A stretch of DNA of 64,000 nucleotides from Cheiracanthium punctorium (Eukaryota; Arthropoda; Arachnida; Araneae; Cheiracanthiidae), in the NCBI GenBank assembly GCA_038373885.1, contig JAWZYV010013274.1:248001-312000 (forward strand), written 5' to 3'. The position numbers and the translations under genes were made by a program. Shown one piece after another: positions 1 to 11,186 of the stretch; position 1 is the stretch's first letter; each line of letters opens with the position of its first letter. The notes under the pieces were generated by a model, which saw only the letters and a program-made list of their open reading frames with translations, was not told the DNA's origin and did no database searches.

Positions 1-330
1 AATTTAGTGTGATCTAATTTTTTTTCAATCGTTCACAGCTGCAGACCAACAAAAAGAAAAAGGAAAAATCTTTCGTAGACGGGAGTCATGCAATTTATAT
101 ATGAGTATGCATATAAATAGGCATATAGGCATTTTGTGGGGAAAATGTACAATCTTTTATTAGTGGGACATTTCCAACGACTTCTTTTTCATAAATTTCA
201 TGAATGTGGCTATAAGAAAACAGTTAATTATTTGAAAAAATATATAATTTTAACTTGTTATTTTCTGATGAATACTTTTTCATGTATTTAAAATTATACA
301 TACAGAAATTAATCAGAGGATTAAATAGTC

Positions 331-665
331 CTAGGAAGAGCATTAAACTTTTTTTTTTTCAAACGGGCAGCAAAGTCTTGCGGACCGGCATTAGTCCGCA
401 GACCCTACCATAGTTTGGGAAGCATCAACTAATTCAGATTACAACAAAAGAACATTGTAGTTAAATTTCTGATTGTTTTACACCTTTAAAGAAAACCTCC
501 GAAGTATGGTAAATTCTAGGAAGAATATTGTATTTTTTTTTTCCTGCAGGCAATAGTCTGCAGACCATAGTTTGGAAACATTAACCAATATAATAACAAC
601 CAAAACCTATTTTAGTTAAATTTCTGTTTCTTTTACATCTTAAAAAGTAATAAAATATGTTAAAT
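331..665 (-). repeat. Tandemly duplicated hAT-like relic (two ~185-bp units)
   Basis: Two diverged direct copies start with CTAGGAAGA at 331 and 516, so the period is 185 bp. Each carries a poly-T run, a block with TCCGCAGACC or TCTGCAGACC, then CATAGTTTGG and a shared tail AGTTAAATTTCTG. Read on the minus strand, each begins TTCCCAAACTATGG or TTTCCAAACTATGG and continues into GGTCTGCGGAC-type sequence, which is the style of hAT terminal inverted repeats. No matching second terminus or TSD is visible, so this is a one-ended, internally duplicated remnant. The family name is inference. Confidence 0.5.
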
Positions 666-2446
666 CTCAAATAACAGAAAATTGCTATTGAGAGTGTCAA
701 ATTTGAATTCTGTAAGGTGTCTGCTCTTACGTTTGAATTTTCGTTCATAATGAACATACTGTATTGTAACAGAAATTTAAATGTTAAAAGTCGATCTTTA
801 TCATGCATATCGTATTTAGTATCTTAAAAAAATAGAAACGTGTATAATTTTAATGCCTTTAAAAAGTGTAAAATGTATTATAGATTCAGTTTTTAATTTG
901 AACTTACTTCTTTAAATCAAAATTTTATCCAATATATCATAACACTTTTTCTAAATTTCTTAACAGCTCTAATTCATGTTCCTGGCTAATTAATCTTATC
1001 ATCGAGGGAAAAAAGATCATAAAACTTTAGAGAAAATCATAATTTGTGCTTTATTTTTCTCGGCGATATTTTTTAATCTGCTAACTGCTTAATCAACAAT
1101 TTTATAAAAAATTCTTTAACCTTATTTTTACAAGGAATTTTTGAATTCAACCTAAGCTAAAACTTAAAAATAACTTTTGTACGTTCTCTTTAATTTTAAC
1201 GTAGTGGAAGTATTCTTAATATTGCGCATACTGAAGGTTTCGTCAATAAAGTTTGTGTAATTTAGACTTGTATTGGAGATGCTTTCACCCTAACTAATGC
1301 AGCATCATTCCATAAATTTAATTTTTTTCATATATTTTGTATATTATTTTATGTATTAAAGTTTTTGTAAATCTTATAAAAGCAGTAGAATTGAGTTAGC
1401 TTTGGATTTAGAAATAAGTATGTAAATTTTCTCAAATTTCACGAAATTTCCGTTGTTAGTGAATTTTGATTAGTTTTGATAGTTTATATTTAGTCCCCTA
1501 TTCCACACTTCCCCCTCCCGAAATGTAGTAGTAGTAGTAGTAATAATAACAATAATCGTACTTGGGTTGGAAGAAGCATCCATAAATAACCTGAAAGTAC
1601 TTGCTTAGTTATACAGCAAACGGTACCTTATTTTTATCTAAACTGCATTTTTTCCATTTATAATTTAATTATTTGAATGATACTAATTTTGAAAGGTAAA
1701 TTTGCAGAGCTCTCTTTACATTTTAGTGTTAAAATTCTCTTCATTTTAACAGTTGTGTAAGGTATTCCATAAACCATAGTAAACAATAACTAAGCTAAAT
1801 ATTAAAAATGAATAAAACTGTACTTATTCATAATTAAGTACTGACTAAATAAAATGGCTTTTAAGATTTTTAAAATAAATATTTTTCCATTTTCAATATA
1901 ATGTCTTGTTTTAAAGCAATGCCAAACACAAAAATCACTTATGAAATATATTATTTAGATTTTTAAATTTAACAATAAATTCACAAAAATGATTTGATAT
2001 AAAACTTTTTTTTACCCAATGAAGGCTTAGGCGTTAGAGGTATGGGTCTTTATTACCTAAAATTTATCAAGTCATAATCCTGATTAAATGTGAAACTACG
2101 TTCATTCAAGGAAATAGTCAGGCCACAACTTAAGCTCTTGTGAACTCCAGAAAAATCAAGAGTCTTTCAACTTCAAAACATAATCAAATTATACATAAAT
2201 ATTTTTTTATTACCAGTATTAACATAAGGAATTAATAGTTAATATTGATAACAATTTAGTGCTGAATTTAATCATTTCATCCAAATTAAAAATACGATTT
2301 TATGAATATATATTGTATGTTGAAAATTAATCACATTTACGCGAAATTAGTAAATTTTATAATTTTTAGATTAAATATCGAACATTACATGGCTAAATAG
2401 TGTGTCAAAAAGACCATGGTCTTATTTTCAAAACTTCAGTTATGAA

Positions 2447-2482
<36 letters not shown>

Positions 2483-5100
2483 ATTATATACATCGTTGTC
2501 GAATTAAAAATTTCAAATTAAATAGATTGCCGAAAAGTAAATACACACGAACATAAAACTTCTGTTTCTAAATTTCTTATCCGTATTTTTATTGTTCTGT
2601 ATTATTGTCAATTTAAATAAGCATTACTTTCTTGACTTGAGAAAAAATCGAACTTATTCTACGAAAAAAATATTCATCATAAGCCAGAAAATTAACTCAT
2701 TTTTTTACTCCCAATTCATTAATGGGTTTACCATATTTTAACACTACACATATTTCCATTTAAAAGAAAATAAAACTTTTCCATAAATTAAAAGCGAAGT
2801 AAATTAAATTGAAAAGCTTTTCTTTTGGTTTTTTCTTTAAATATCGAACTCTCTTGTTTTGACTTGTTTCATTTTACCCATATATGCCTTCTTCGAAATG
2901 GCCTTCTTTCTCTAAGTGGTAGTGCATTCTCGTTCACTTTATTTGCACATTCTATGCTTAGATTTTTTTAATACATTTCCCACACCATGTTATTCTTTCG
3001 CTTCCTCGGATAAATTCTGTATTCCCCAACACTCTCTATAAAGTACTCTAAGCGGTTTACTTTATTCGTCTTAATTTGAATACTCTTAAAAAGGGAGTGG
3101 AAATAGAAAGAAAGATAATTAAGAGAATGTCTATTGTTTGAATTTTCTGTTTGCTTTTATAATCCGTTTTATCAGTTATAAGCGTAACTGGTGTTGCCAG
3201 GGCAGTGTTTAGAAGCACCGTAATTGTCATTTTTAAGTATGCATTCTTTATTTATTATTTTATTTTATTTTACTTTATTTTGTGTCTAGTTTTTGTTTCA
3301 AAAACAAAGAAGAATTAGACATTTAAAAGTACGCTTTAAATATTGTCTATCCTAACACATTTTGTTTTAATTTCTTCTTATTTACTCTGAATTATAATGT
3401 ACACTTTTATAAAACTTAATTTAGAAATTAATTTTAATTTTCTTGTTCTTCCAACTTAATATGAATTTTCGCAGTTTTCATAAAACAAATAATCATATTA
3501 GCGAAAAGTAATGTGCAAAGAATCGTTTTTAAAACATCTAAAAGTTTAAAGTTGTGATAGTTTATACATTTTTTAAATTTGCATTGAGAGTTCTGTGTAC
3601 ATTAAAAATTCCTCTTCTGTATTTATTCTAAAAAATAATAGTTTTTGAGCAATTTTAATATGACAAATAGCTTATTTATGATTCTGTTAATCTCCATATT
3701 TATATATACGCGAATACATTTATCTGTATCAGTTTACATATTTTTATCATAAGTATTTTTCATGTTACTTCTACCCCATTTTTCTGATAACTGTCGCACA
3801 AAATATATTTCTTCATTTTTTTTCATTTATCTGATAATCGACATATGCATATTTTGTCCATGAAACAGGATTATATTTCTTCTCTGCTTCCAAGCATGCC
3901 ATTTTTTTAAAATCATTGTTACATTCTTTGATATGTCTTTGGGATCCATTTTTAATTGTACGATGGTAAAATAAGTACTAACAGAAACATTGTGTTTCTT
4001 TAAATTCACAGATGTCGTTGGATTTTTTTAACTGCTGCTAATATATGTATACAGTACGTACATACTTCAAAGAATTAAAAGTGATTAGTTTAATTTTTAT
4101 TTCACCTTTAATAAACAATAACATTTAAATATTTATTACAGAAAATACGTAGATGTTGTCAGAAATTGAAAATTATTAATGTACATTTTATTATTTAGGT
4201 TTATCGAAACAATGGTAAAGCTTTTTTTATTTTCTCTTTTTAGGTAAGTTCTACTCATACGTTTAGCAGTAAAATATTGGTGACTATTTGTGTTGAAATA
4301 TCGAGCAATTATTGGTAGTAAGTTAGATTTTAATTGAACTAATTAAATATTTTCACTGATTCCTCTTTGAAAATTGTATCTGCATACTCATAGATCCAAA
4401 GGCAAAATAGCTTTGTGTTATTTAAAGATGCTGAGCTATTTTAAATTCATTATGAAACAGAATACTTTTATAAACTAAAACTAATAAAATTCAACTTGTA
4501 AACATAATCATCGATGAAAATTATTTGATGTATTTTAACTTAAACAAAAGTATATTATTAGAATTTTCATGCGATGTAGTCTTATTAAACTGCACATTTT
4601 TGTAGCATGAATTGGTTAAAATAAATATTAAAGAAGTATTTTGATTGGAAATAAATAGAGAAATTATTGAAAACACAAGCCGGATATTATTTCAAGAGTT
4701 ATGATTTTCATTTTCATTTGATGAGCCATAAATTAGAATTGTTAAAAATATTATTAATGCAATATTTCTAAAATATTTTCTGCGTGAGAAACCACCTTGT
4801 TGTAAATATTCTTGTAAATATTTCATGTATTAATCTATAAATATAAAAAAAAGAATAAATAAATTAAAAGAAAGTGAAACGTGAATACATTCTTCAACAT
4901 CATATAAGCATTTGAAAGGCGTGGACTATTAAAAGTAAGTGTATTAGTAATAAAGTATAATCCGTTATAACAACACAGTATTGCTGTTGATCAGCAGAAA
5001 AAAAAATATGCAGGGGAAGGTCGCCGGGTAGTATCAGCCACCTAGGCGTCTTCTATATGTTAAGAAACTTTAGTAGTGTCAATTGGACCGGATTACATAC
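666..5100. other. AT-rich intergenic DNA, no gene seen
   Basis: Very AT-rich sequence with stops in all frames and only chance ORFs of 60-75 codons. It holds a short (TAG)n/(TAA)n run near 1528-1556, an (AT)n microsatellite near 2449-2479 and T/A homopolymers. I see no transposase homology, TIR pair or tRNA-like structure. Confidence 0.6.
2449..2479. repeat. (AT)n microsatellite
   Basis: About 15 uninterrupted AT dinucleotides. Confidence 0.95.
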
Positions 5101-5106
5101 CATGCA

Positions 5107-5196
5107 AAACAGTTAGCGGAACAGTTAGAGGACAGTAACTACTATGAGGGGACAGTAAACTACTACGAACAGTAAACTACTTACTATGAGGGGTAG
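5107..5196. repeat. Short local tandem duplications
   Basis: ACAGTAAACTACT-like blocks and ACTATGAGGGG recur three and two times respectively within 90 bp. They lie directly upstream of a foldback-MITE fragment and look like slippage or insertion-site scrambling. Confidence 0.6.
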
Positions 5197-5385
5197 TTTA
5201 TACCAAGACAATTCAGAATCACATAGCAATGGGGGGGTCGGAAACGTCGTCTTCGTGTACCTGTCAATGATAACTTTCGGAGAAGTGTTGAAGTGTGCGT
5301 CTGATTTCTTAACCAAGTTTCATAAACAATGGTTTCACCTCCGACAAAACGTGGTTGGAATGTTCGCTATTACTTGAACTCTAAT
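5197..5385. mobile_element. Truncated copy of foldback MITE family (copy 1)
   Basis: It shares long blocks with the intact element at 31456-31860: AATCACATAGCAATG, then GTGCGTCTRATTTCTTAACC, then TTTCATAAACAATGG, then the start of the opposite arm (GTTGGAA...CTATTACTTGAAC). It keeps the internal segment GGTCGGAAACGTCGTCTTCG, which is also present in the right arm of the 31-kb copy. Both outer CAGGGTG ends are missing. The 148-codon ORF starting at 5329 crosses the end of this repeat and is not a credible gene. Confidence 0.75.
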
Positions 5386-7430
5386 TCCCTTTTCTTACGT
5401 AAACAAATTTTTATCATCAAAGTAAGTTACTTTTCAAACAGCTATCAAATTAGAGGCATTAAAACTGATTTAATTTATAGGAAAATAGTACACATGGAGA
5501 AATATCTAAAAATATCAGTCTTTGAAATTTTAGTAGTTCAAGACAGATATGCATTATGTGTTTGTGCTTTTTTATTAAAGCCTCCCACTTTTCACAGAAT
5601 TTACCCAGAATTTCCAGCTAAACAAAATAGTTCTATAAGAACGCAATTCCAATCAAGATTATTTTGTTCCCAGATCAACCTGGAATACCTCTCTCCGACA
5701 CAGCCCGTACTTGAAAAAACAAAGCATCGATCACCAGGTGCCTCTGAAATAATTTTTGAAATTTACATCAAATGACTTGAAGTGAACAATAAATGCTTAT
5801 TTTGCAACAATAAACGAAAGAAACAAAGATATATAATTATCATTTTCAAGCAAAATATGATAGCCTGTAGTTATCTTTGTTCACTCAGAACAATAGTAAA
5901 AAAACCTACTTTCCTGTTATGCGTCATTAACACAGTGCCACTTGACCAAATAATGCGGCATCTGAACTTTCTTCCATCACCCAACGTCTAAGTATCTTGT
6001 AATATGTATATACAAGTGCTGCCATCTGCAGCAAATGTTAGAAACAGCACTTTTCCGTTACTGAACGCTGCCTGATACTACTCTATCACGGACTTGGATC
6101 TAGGACTTTAATCGACTAGCGGCAGATGGGCAGAATAGCGTCCGACTTTCAAAGTAAGATAATCAGCTCCTTTTTAATGATTAGCTACATAAGCATCCTC
6201 TAGCGACGCATAGGGACAAATTATGATGCAACCTACTATTAAAGCACGCATGCGCACAACATAAATTTTAATGATTACGTCTCACAGCGCTAGCTTACAG
6301 GCAAATTTCGTTTAGCTCTTAGAATACTTCGATGATAGTCATATATCCAAATCCGTGCTCCTTATCTGCACGAAACATGTAGACTTTAATGCATATTGTA
6401 CTCAATCTAAGCCTATTAATAAACGAACTTACGCGAATTCAGAGATGTTTGTAGAATGAGAAATATTTTACTACTACACATGTTTTAGTTTTTTTTTCTG
6501 CATTGAACGCAATTTTATGAAGAAATCGTTATGAAATAAATTGCAAAATTTTGTATTTTAAACTAATCGTTGTCAAGTTCTAATAAAAATTATAAAAAGT
6601 TTAAAAGCTGTGACAATTATTCTTAGAATTAATGGGTAGTTATTCAAAATGCAGTAAAGTTTTTTTTTTCATGACCTTATGCATTCAATTAATTAATAAA
6701 GTTAAAATATTCCGTGAAAATTGCTTTTAGAGTATTGACTTTTAGTAGTTGCAACTACAGTACATTCGAGAATTATGTGGAATAGGCTTATTCTGTTTAT
6801 GGATATGGTAAAAATAATGTAGAAGAATCCTGTAAATGAAATATATTTCAAATGCCTGTTGATTAATTGTTTTATTTCATTTCTTATAGCATATGAAAAA
6901 AAGTATTTACTCGTTTATAATTCTTTTATGAATATTAATTGCCTTTATTCCACTAATCTTATTCTGCCCTAATATAATTAATATATACTTATCATTTTCT
7001 CAACACATAAACCTTTTTCCCCCTCCTGCTTTTTTTTTTCCCTTAACACTGCAGTAGTTAGAAATTGCTAGTAATAAAAAAATCTTTATATAAGACGTTT
7101 CAACAAGCATATGAAAGTAGCTTACTAGTTTGCGAATATTTTAGTGCATAGTACATTTTAATTATCACGAACGTTGCTCGTGAAAGAATATTAAAAGAAG
7201 ATATGGTAAAAAAGAAATCTAATTCTTGAAACAGTATATGTATAAAAATACTGACAGATATTTCATCAACTCATTATACTCTTTCAGGAATTATATTTCT
7301 TTTAAAACTTATTTTTAACCATATCAGTTCTCTATTCAGAGTTTTACTTATGGAGATGACTGCTGAGCTTAACAAGAACAAGAACACCAATTTACTCCTA
7401 ACATCCCATAATAATATTTTTCTCTGTTGA
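5386..7430. other. Intergenic DNA without recognised features
   Basis: Between 5400 and 6430 the sequence is less AT-biased and may contain old repeat debris, including the inverted words TGCCATCTGC near 6018 and GCAGATGGG near 6122. I could not identify a family, TIR pair or coding remnant. From 6430 to 7430 it is plain AT-rich sequence. Confidence 0.5.
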
Positions 7431-7856
7431 ATTGTATTCGTACGCTTGGAAATCCGGCTATTAGGAAGTTCCAGTAACTAGTGGAATTCCCAGGACGAAA
7501 CACGAACTTGATTGTTTCCAGAAATTCTACAAACAATCTTCAATGCGCAATTCGCAACAAGTCACAAGCACTAACTCGTTCTACATTGGTTGGTCGATCA
7601 CAGAGGCCTCCTCAAATACTATATTTCGCATAATCAATGCACAATCAATCAACATTGGCTAAAAACTCTGTAAAATTCTCCAGTAGGATTCTGAACTACT
7701 CCTCAGCATGCAACAATAAAGCATTTTCAAACAGCTTTCAAAGGAGTGCTCCGCAAACAATCGAAAGGACGTCGGTTATAATAGCACAATAGAGGTTCAA
7801 TGGCTCTCACTAACGGCTCAGAAGCGTTTGTTGCAAGCGAAAATTCAATACTATCT

Positions 7857-7888
7857 GACTGAGTGTTCGACCTATCCTTTTATTTATA
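7857..7888 (-). promoter_or_regulatory. Candidate TATA + Inr core promoter on the minus strand
   Basis: On the minus strand TATAAATA (plus-strand 7881-7888) is followed by TCAGTC (7862-7857), whose A at 7860 lies 28 nt downstream of the first T of the TATA box. TCAGTY is the arthropod initiator consensus and about 28-31 nt is the canonical spacing. The region on both sides (7440-8160) is less AT-rich than its surroundings. No ORF of note lies downstream on the minus strand, so this could be the promoter of a non-coding transcript, a 5' UTR exon, or the U3 region of a decayed LTR. Chance occurrence cannot be excluded. Confidence 0.4.
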
Positions 7889-7889
7889 C

Positions 7890-8145
7890 CTTTTGGCGAG
7901 ATTTCACGTAATTCCGAGGAGGGGATTCCGTTTCGGTAATTTTACTGGTGTTTCCATTAAAAGGATCCCGTAATACCAATTGTACGCAAGAAAACAAGCA
8001 TTACCGATACCATTAGTAAAGCTGCACTTAATGTCACCAAGCTTGGCGAAATATCGCCGAATTCGGTGCCAAAGAAAAAGTCTCGAAAGCTGAAACCAGC
8101 TGAGCGATATCGCCAAAATTTGGTGAGAAACCGCCAAACCCAATA
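7890..8145. repeat. Cluster of GGCGA-containing palindromic motifs
   Basis: The words TTGGCGAGATTTCACG, TTGGCGAAATATCGCCGAAT, GCGATATCGCC and GGTGAGAAACCGCC occur within 260 bp. Several are near-palindromes built on GGCGAWATTTCGCC. They sit immediately upstream (minus-strand sense) of the TATA/Inr pair at 7857-7888, so they could be regulatory sites or degenerate subterminal repeats of a transposon. Confidence 0.4.
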
Positions 8146-8161
8146 TTACCCTATTTGAAAA

Positions 8162-8470
8162 TTAAAGGTCCCCTATCTCGCTTTCTACGTAGTTAACCGA
8201 TTTAAATTCATCAAAAATGCGAAATTCAATTATTTGTTGCCTAAAACATGAACTTTAGACTAAATTAATCCCCAAAAGAGCAGACCACATTGAAAATTCG
8301 TGACAATATTTTCTTTTGATATTTTTTTTTTCCTTTTATGTTATAACGTGTTTATATGTTTATGTTCAACACTTACAAAAAAAAAAAGAAATACATAAAA
8401 ACTTGCGGTGATTCGAAGAAAACTGGAGAACATTACTGAAATACTGTTGAGATGGAACAATCTACGTTAG
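8162..8470. other. AT-rich spacer
   Basis: Low-complexity A/T runs (8318-8400). No coding remnant or repeat terminus seen. Confidence 0.5.
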
Positions 8471-8530
8471 TTAACCCTCTGATGGTCGTGCGCGATATAA
8501 AAAAATTCCCCATATCTCGAGCCCCGTAAA
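8471..8530 (+). mobile_element. Possible single end of a piggyBac-like element
   Basis: TTAACCCTCTGATGGTCGTG resembles the TTAA + CCCTCTCGTCACC terminus of the piggyBac-type MITE at 18164-18654. No opposite end was found nearby, so only one terminus is supported. Confidence 0.3.
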
Positions 8531-8639
8531 AAAAAAAAAAAACGGTAAAAAAACTGCACTGTTATAAGAGGCGAATTTAACCATACTAACTCACTATTCG
8601 ATGAGTTTTACTGCTAATTAAAAAAGGCACTTAAGCTTA

Positions 8640-8940
8640 ACGGAGAGACTATCTAACCAGTTTATTCCTGCGCTTGCTATTCAAGCCGGAACCAGATTTA
8701 CGACCAGCTCGAACTTAAATTGGGAAAAGAGAAATTAACTTAAAGCAGTCCCTGAATTAGGTGACATCCGAAACTGGAGGATGGTCGTTTCTAAAATATC
8801 GATTGTGTTCCTCCATTCCTCTGAACATTCCTTCCGGACCCAGACCGGAAGATAATTTCTGGGAAGTTTCCGCAAATGGGTTTAACGGAAGGGATCTCGG
8901 AAGAGACATTATTCTAAAAAGAGATTTGTCTCTTTTAATT
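8640..8940. other. GC-richer single-copy-looking segment, unknown role
   Basis: A stretch of complex sequence with balanced composition in an AT-rich background, including GACCCAGACCGGAAGATAAT near 8838. No domain is recognisable in its short ORFs and it shows no TIRs. A cis-regulatory or conserved non-coding role is possible but rests on composition only. Confidence 0.3.
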
Positions 8941-9089
8941 AAACGTTACCTTTTTCGTGTTCGAAGTTTAATGGAACGTTTCGAAGTCTTTAAAACTGTT
9001 GCATTTTTTTTTCTTTTTTTAATTTTAGTTTTCTTTATCGCGTTTGCTCCCATCACGCCGTGGCTGGAAATATTTGGAAATATTTGAAA

Positions 9090-9234
9090 CTTACAGAATT
9101 TATTCCCTTTGATTTCATTTGGTCTGTGATTAAAATCAATGGACCGTTCAAGATATTGGCGGCGGCAATTTTTTTGTTTTGTTTCGCCTAATTGAATGAA
9201 AGTGAAATATTCTTTTTGGGACACCCCTTTATAG
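9090..9234 (-). mobile_element. Solitary mariner-type terminus
   Basis: On the minus strand this starts ATAAAGGGGTGTCCCAAAAA and continues with CACTTTCATTCAATTAGG. A similar minus-strand end, GTGTGTCCCAAAAAGC, followed by CACTTTCATAGAGATAGG, occurs near 19050-19085. The shared layout suggests two one-ended relics of one TA-flanked family. No partner TIR was found for either. Confidence 0.3.
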
Positions 9235-9599
9235 TTTTACAGTGTGGGGTATTTTAACTTTCTTAGAAATTTTGGAGAAACCTTTAAAATATGCAAATTT
9301 TTCTTAGTATCAGCCATAGTTGAATATCTATAAAATTTCAATAAAATTTTGTTTCACGTGTTTTATAGTTGGCATGCATTGAGATTAGGAAAATTCGGCA
9401 TTTTCTTAAATCAAAAGCAATATAATATACCGGTATCCGAAATTAATCGACACAAAAATCTATGATAATTGAGAAAATATTTGGTTTATTGCAGCAAAAT
9501 TGGAACTGATACATATTATCATAGAAGAAAGGATGTAAACATAGCAATATAAAAATGAACTGACTTGTTAGTTAATACAAGGGTTTATTAATAACGGAC

Positions 9600-10025
9600 A
9601 AATTATGATTTCGGGAAAGGGCTATCTTACATGGGTTGTGGCCACCGTGCACTGCTCTACAAGCCTCACAACGAGCTGTCATACTGTGAATTAAGGACGA
9701 TGAAAAACGCTTGCGATAATGTTTCCTGTTTTTACAAAAGCATAATTTGTAACACCTGTAGGATTGTAGAGGCAGCACAAACGTCGAGCAGTGGCTTTCT
9801 TAGACCATCCCAAACATGTTCTTTAGGATTGAGATCCGGAGACTTTGCAGGCCATTTCATGCTGCGAATATTTTCTGATTCAAATAGATTATCAAGAATG
9901 TGAGCTCTGTGTGGCCTCACGTTATCGTCAATGGTATAACGACTGCGAAACAGGAGGCCGCCATAGACAACTATCCCTCTGCCACTGAAACAGTAAATTT
10001 CCACTGCGTTGGAAGAATGATCCAT
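9600..10025 (-). pseudogene. Tc1-like transposase, C-terminal remnant
   Basis: The minus-strand reading frame contains DDNVRPHRAHILDN and SPDLNPKEHVWDGL. These correspond to the second catalytic Asp and the catalytic Glu of a DD34E Tc1 transposase. Just upstream, GRGIVVYGG matches the family's G-[GS]-x-V-x-V-W-G-G region but runs straight into the DDN motif, so the segment between them is deleted. Downstream a frameshift near 9750-9778 moves the C-terminus to another frame (RFSSSLIHSMTARCEA, then GGHNPC). The N-terminal paired-like DNA-binding part is absent. The gene is dead. A TACCGGTATCCG end near 9430 could be the element terminus, but no matching opposite terminus was found. Confidence 0.85.
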
Positions 10026-10029
10026 AGTT

Positions 10030-10395
10030 CTTGACTACACTAGTGATTATCGGTGAATCTTCGTGTGAGAGAACAAAGAACTCTGTACCCATTCTTCAAG
10101 CGTAAGGGAATTTGACTAATTTGTTAGAAAAGGAATCTTTGCCTAGGGTGGCGTGCCAAAATTGGGAAATGAACACAGAAATAAAATATTTGATTAGTTT
10201 TCAATTCCTGACGTAATTTTCAGTAATCACCATGTAATTTTTCATTTTTGCAGATATTCAATATTGCAATATTCAATATTTTGCAGATATGACTCACTTA
10301 TGAAAATAATAAGTTGATTTAAATACCCTTTTAGTATTAAACTGTGATCCCAATGTACATACGCCCATCAAAACCCACGTCATGTCTACAATACT
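10030..10395. other. Intergenic DNA
   Basis: No coding remnant. It holds a short palindrome AATATTGCAATATT within repeated TATTCAATATT words near 10254-10282. Confidence 0.5.
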
Positions 10396-10398
10396 ATA

Positions 10399-11184
10399 CA
10401 GGGTGTCCTGGAACTTCGTGTACAAACTCGGAGGGAAGGTAGTCTACCTCCCCTCCATTAAAAGAATTAATAGTATATTAGCTATAACTAATTCTTTCTT
10501 TTATGGGTGTGTGTGTGTGTACTTAACGTATTATCCCGGTGGTCCTCCAAGACGAACGATTTTCCGCCAAGATAACATGGGTATTATTGAAGGTTTGGAA
10601 TACGATTGGCAAGAGTTTGCCTGCACATTTGAAGAAAAAAAGAGTTTTGCGGAAATGACCTCAGGGATAATACGTAAGTACTTTTTTAAAAAGTGATTTG
10701 ATGTGTTTGAATAAATCCAAATATTTAATGTAAAATAAAATTGTTCGAAAGTTGTGGTCGCTAATCTTCCGAAAATAAAAACTCTTAAAAGTACTCTGCT
10801 ATGTTTATTTTATGGCAAACTTACACGAGGGGCATCTGCCTAGAAGGAGTATGCCTTGGCCGGAGGACATTTTAAGGTATTCTAACGCGTATTCATATTA
10901 CATCTGGTAGAAAACCACCCAAAACGCAGACCCTTAGATTTCAACCGCACGACAGGCCCGATCCGGGGCCTTCACATTCTGCCCATCTACCATTTTCTGT
11001 CCCTTATCTACTCAGCCATGGTAGGGCAGATATAGCAATGAGGAAGACATATGTGACGGCCTTCAGAGCTCGCATACAACGCCACCTATCGTTTTCCACC
11101 CATACTTTCCTGTGTAATTATGGTTCCTAACGATGTTGTCTACCTTTCCTCTCAAGGTTGTTCACAAAATTCCAGGACAACCTG
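10399..11184. mobile_element. Non-autonomous TIR element, TA target site (786 bp)
   Basis: The left end CAGGGTGTCCTGGAACTTCG and the reverse complement of the right end CAGGTTGTCCTGGAATTTTG form imperfect terminal inverted repeats. They extend about 50 bp inward (GAGGGAAGGTAG on the left, GAGGAAAGGTAGA on the right). TA flanks both sides (10397-10398, 11185-11186), as in the Tc1/mariner superfamily. The interior has no recognisable transposase; the 104-codon ORF starting at 10382 begins outside the element and has no known motif. The interior (10860-11110) is relatively GC-rich for this window. Confidence 0.75.
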
Positions 11185-11186
11185 TA

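Noticed and set aside
5329..5775. 148-codon plus-strand ORF, the longest in the window
   Set aside because: It begins inside the foldback MITE copy and has no recognisable motif or compositional sign of coding.
5016..6090. Possible TIR pair around GTAGTATCAG
   Set aside because: Only about 10 bp match in inverted orientation, without extension or a TSD.
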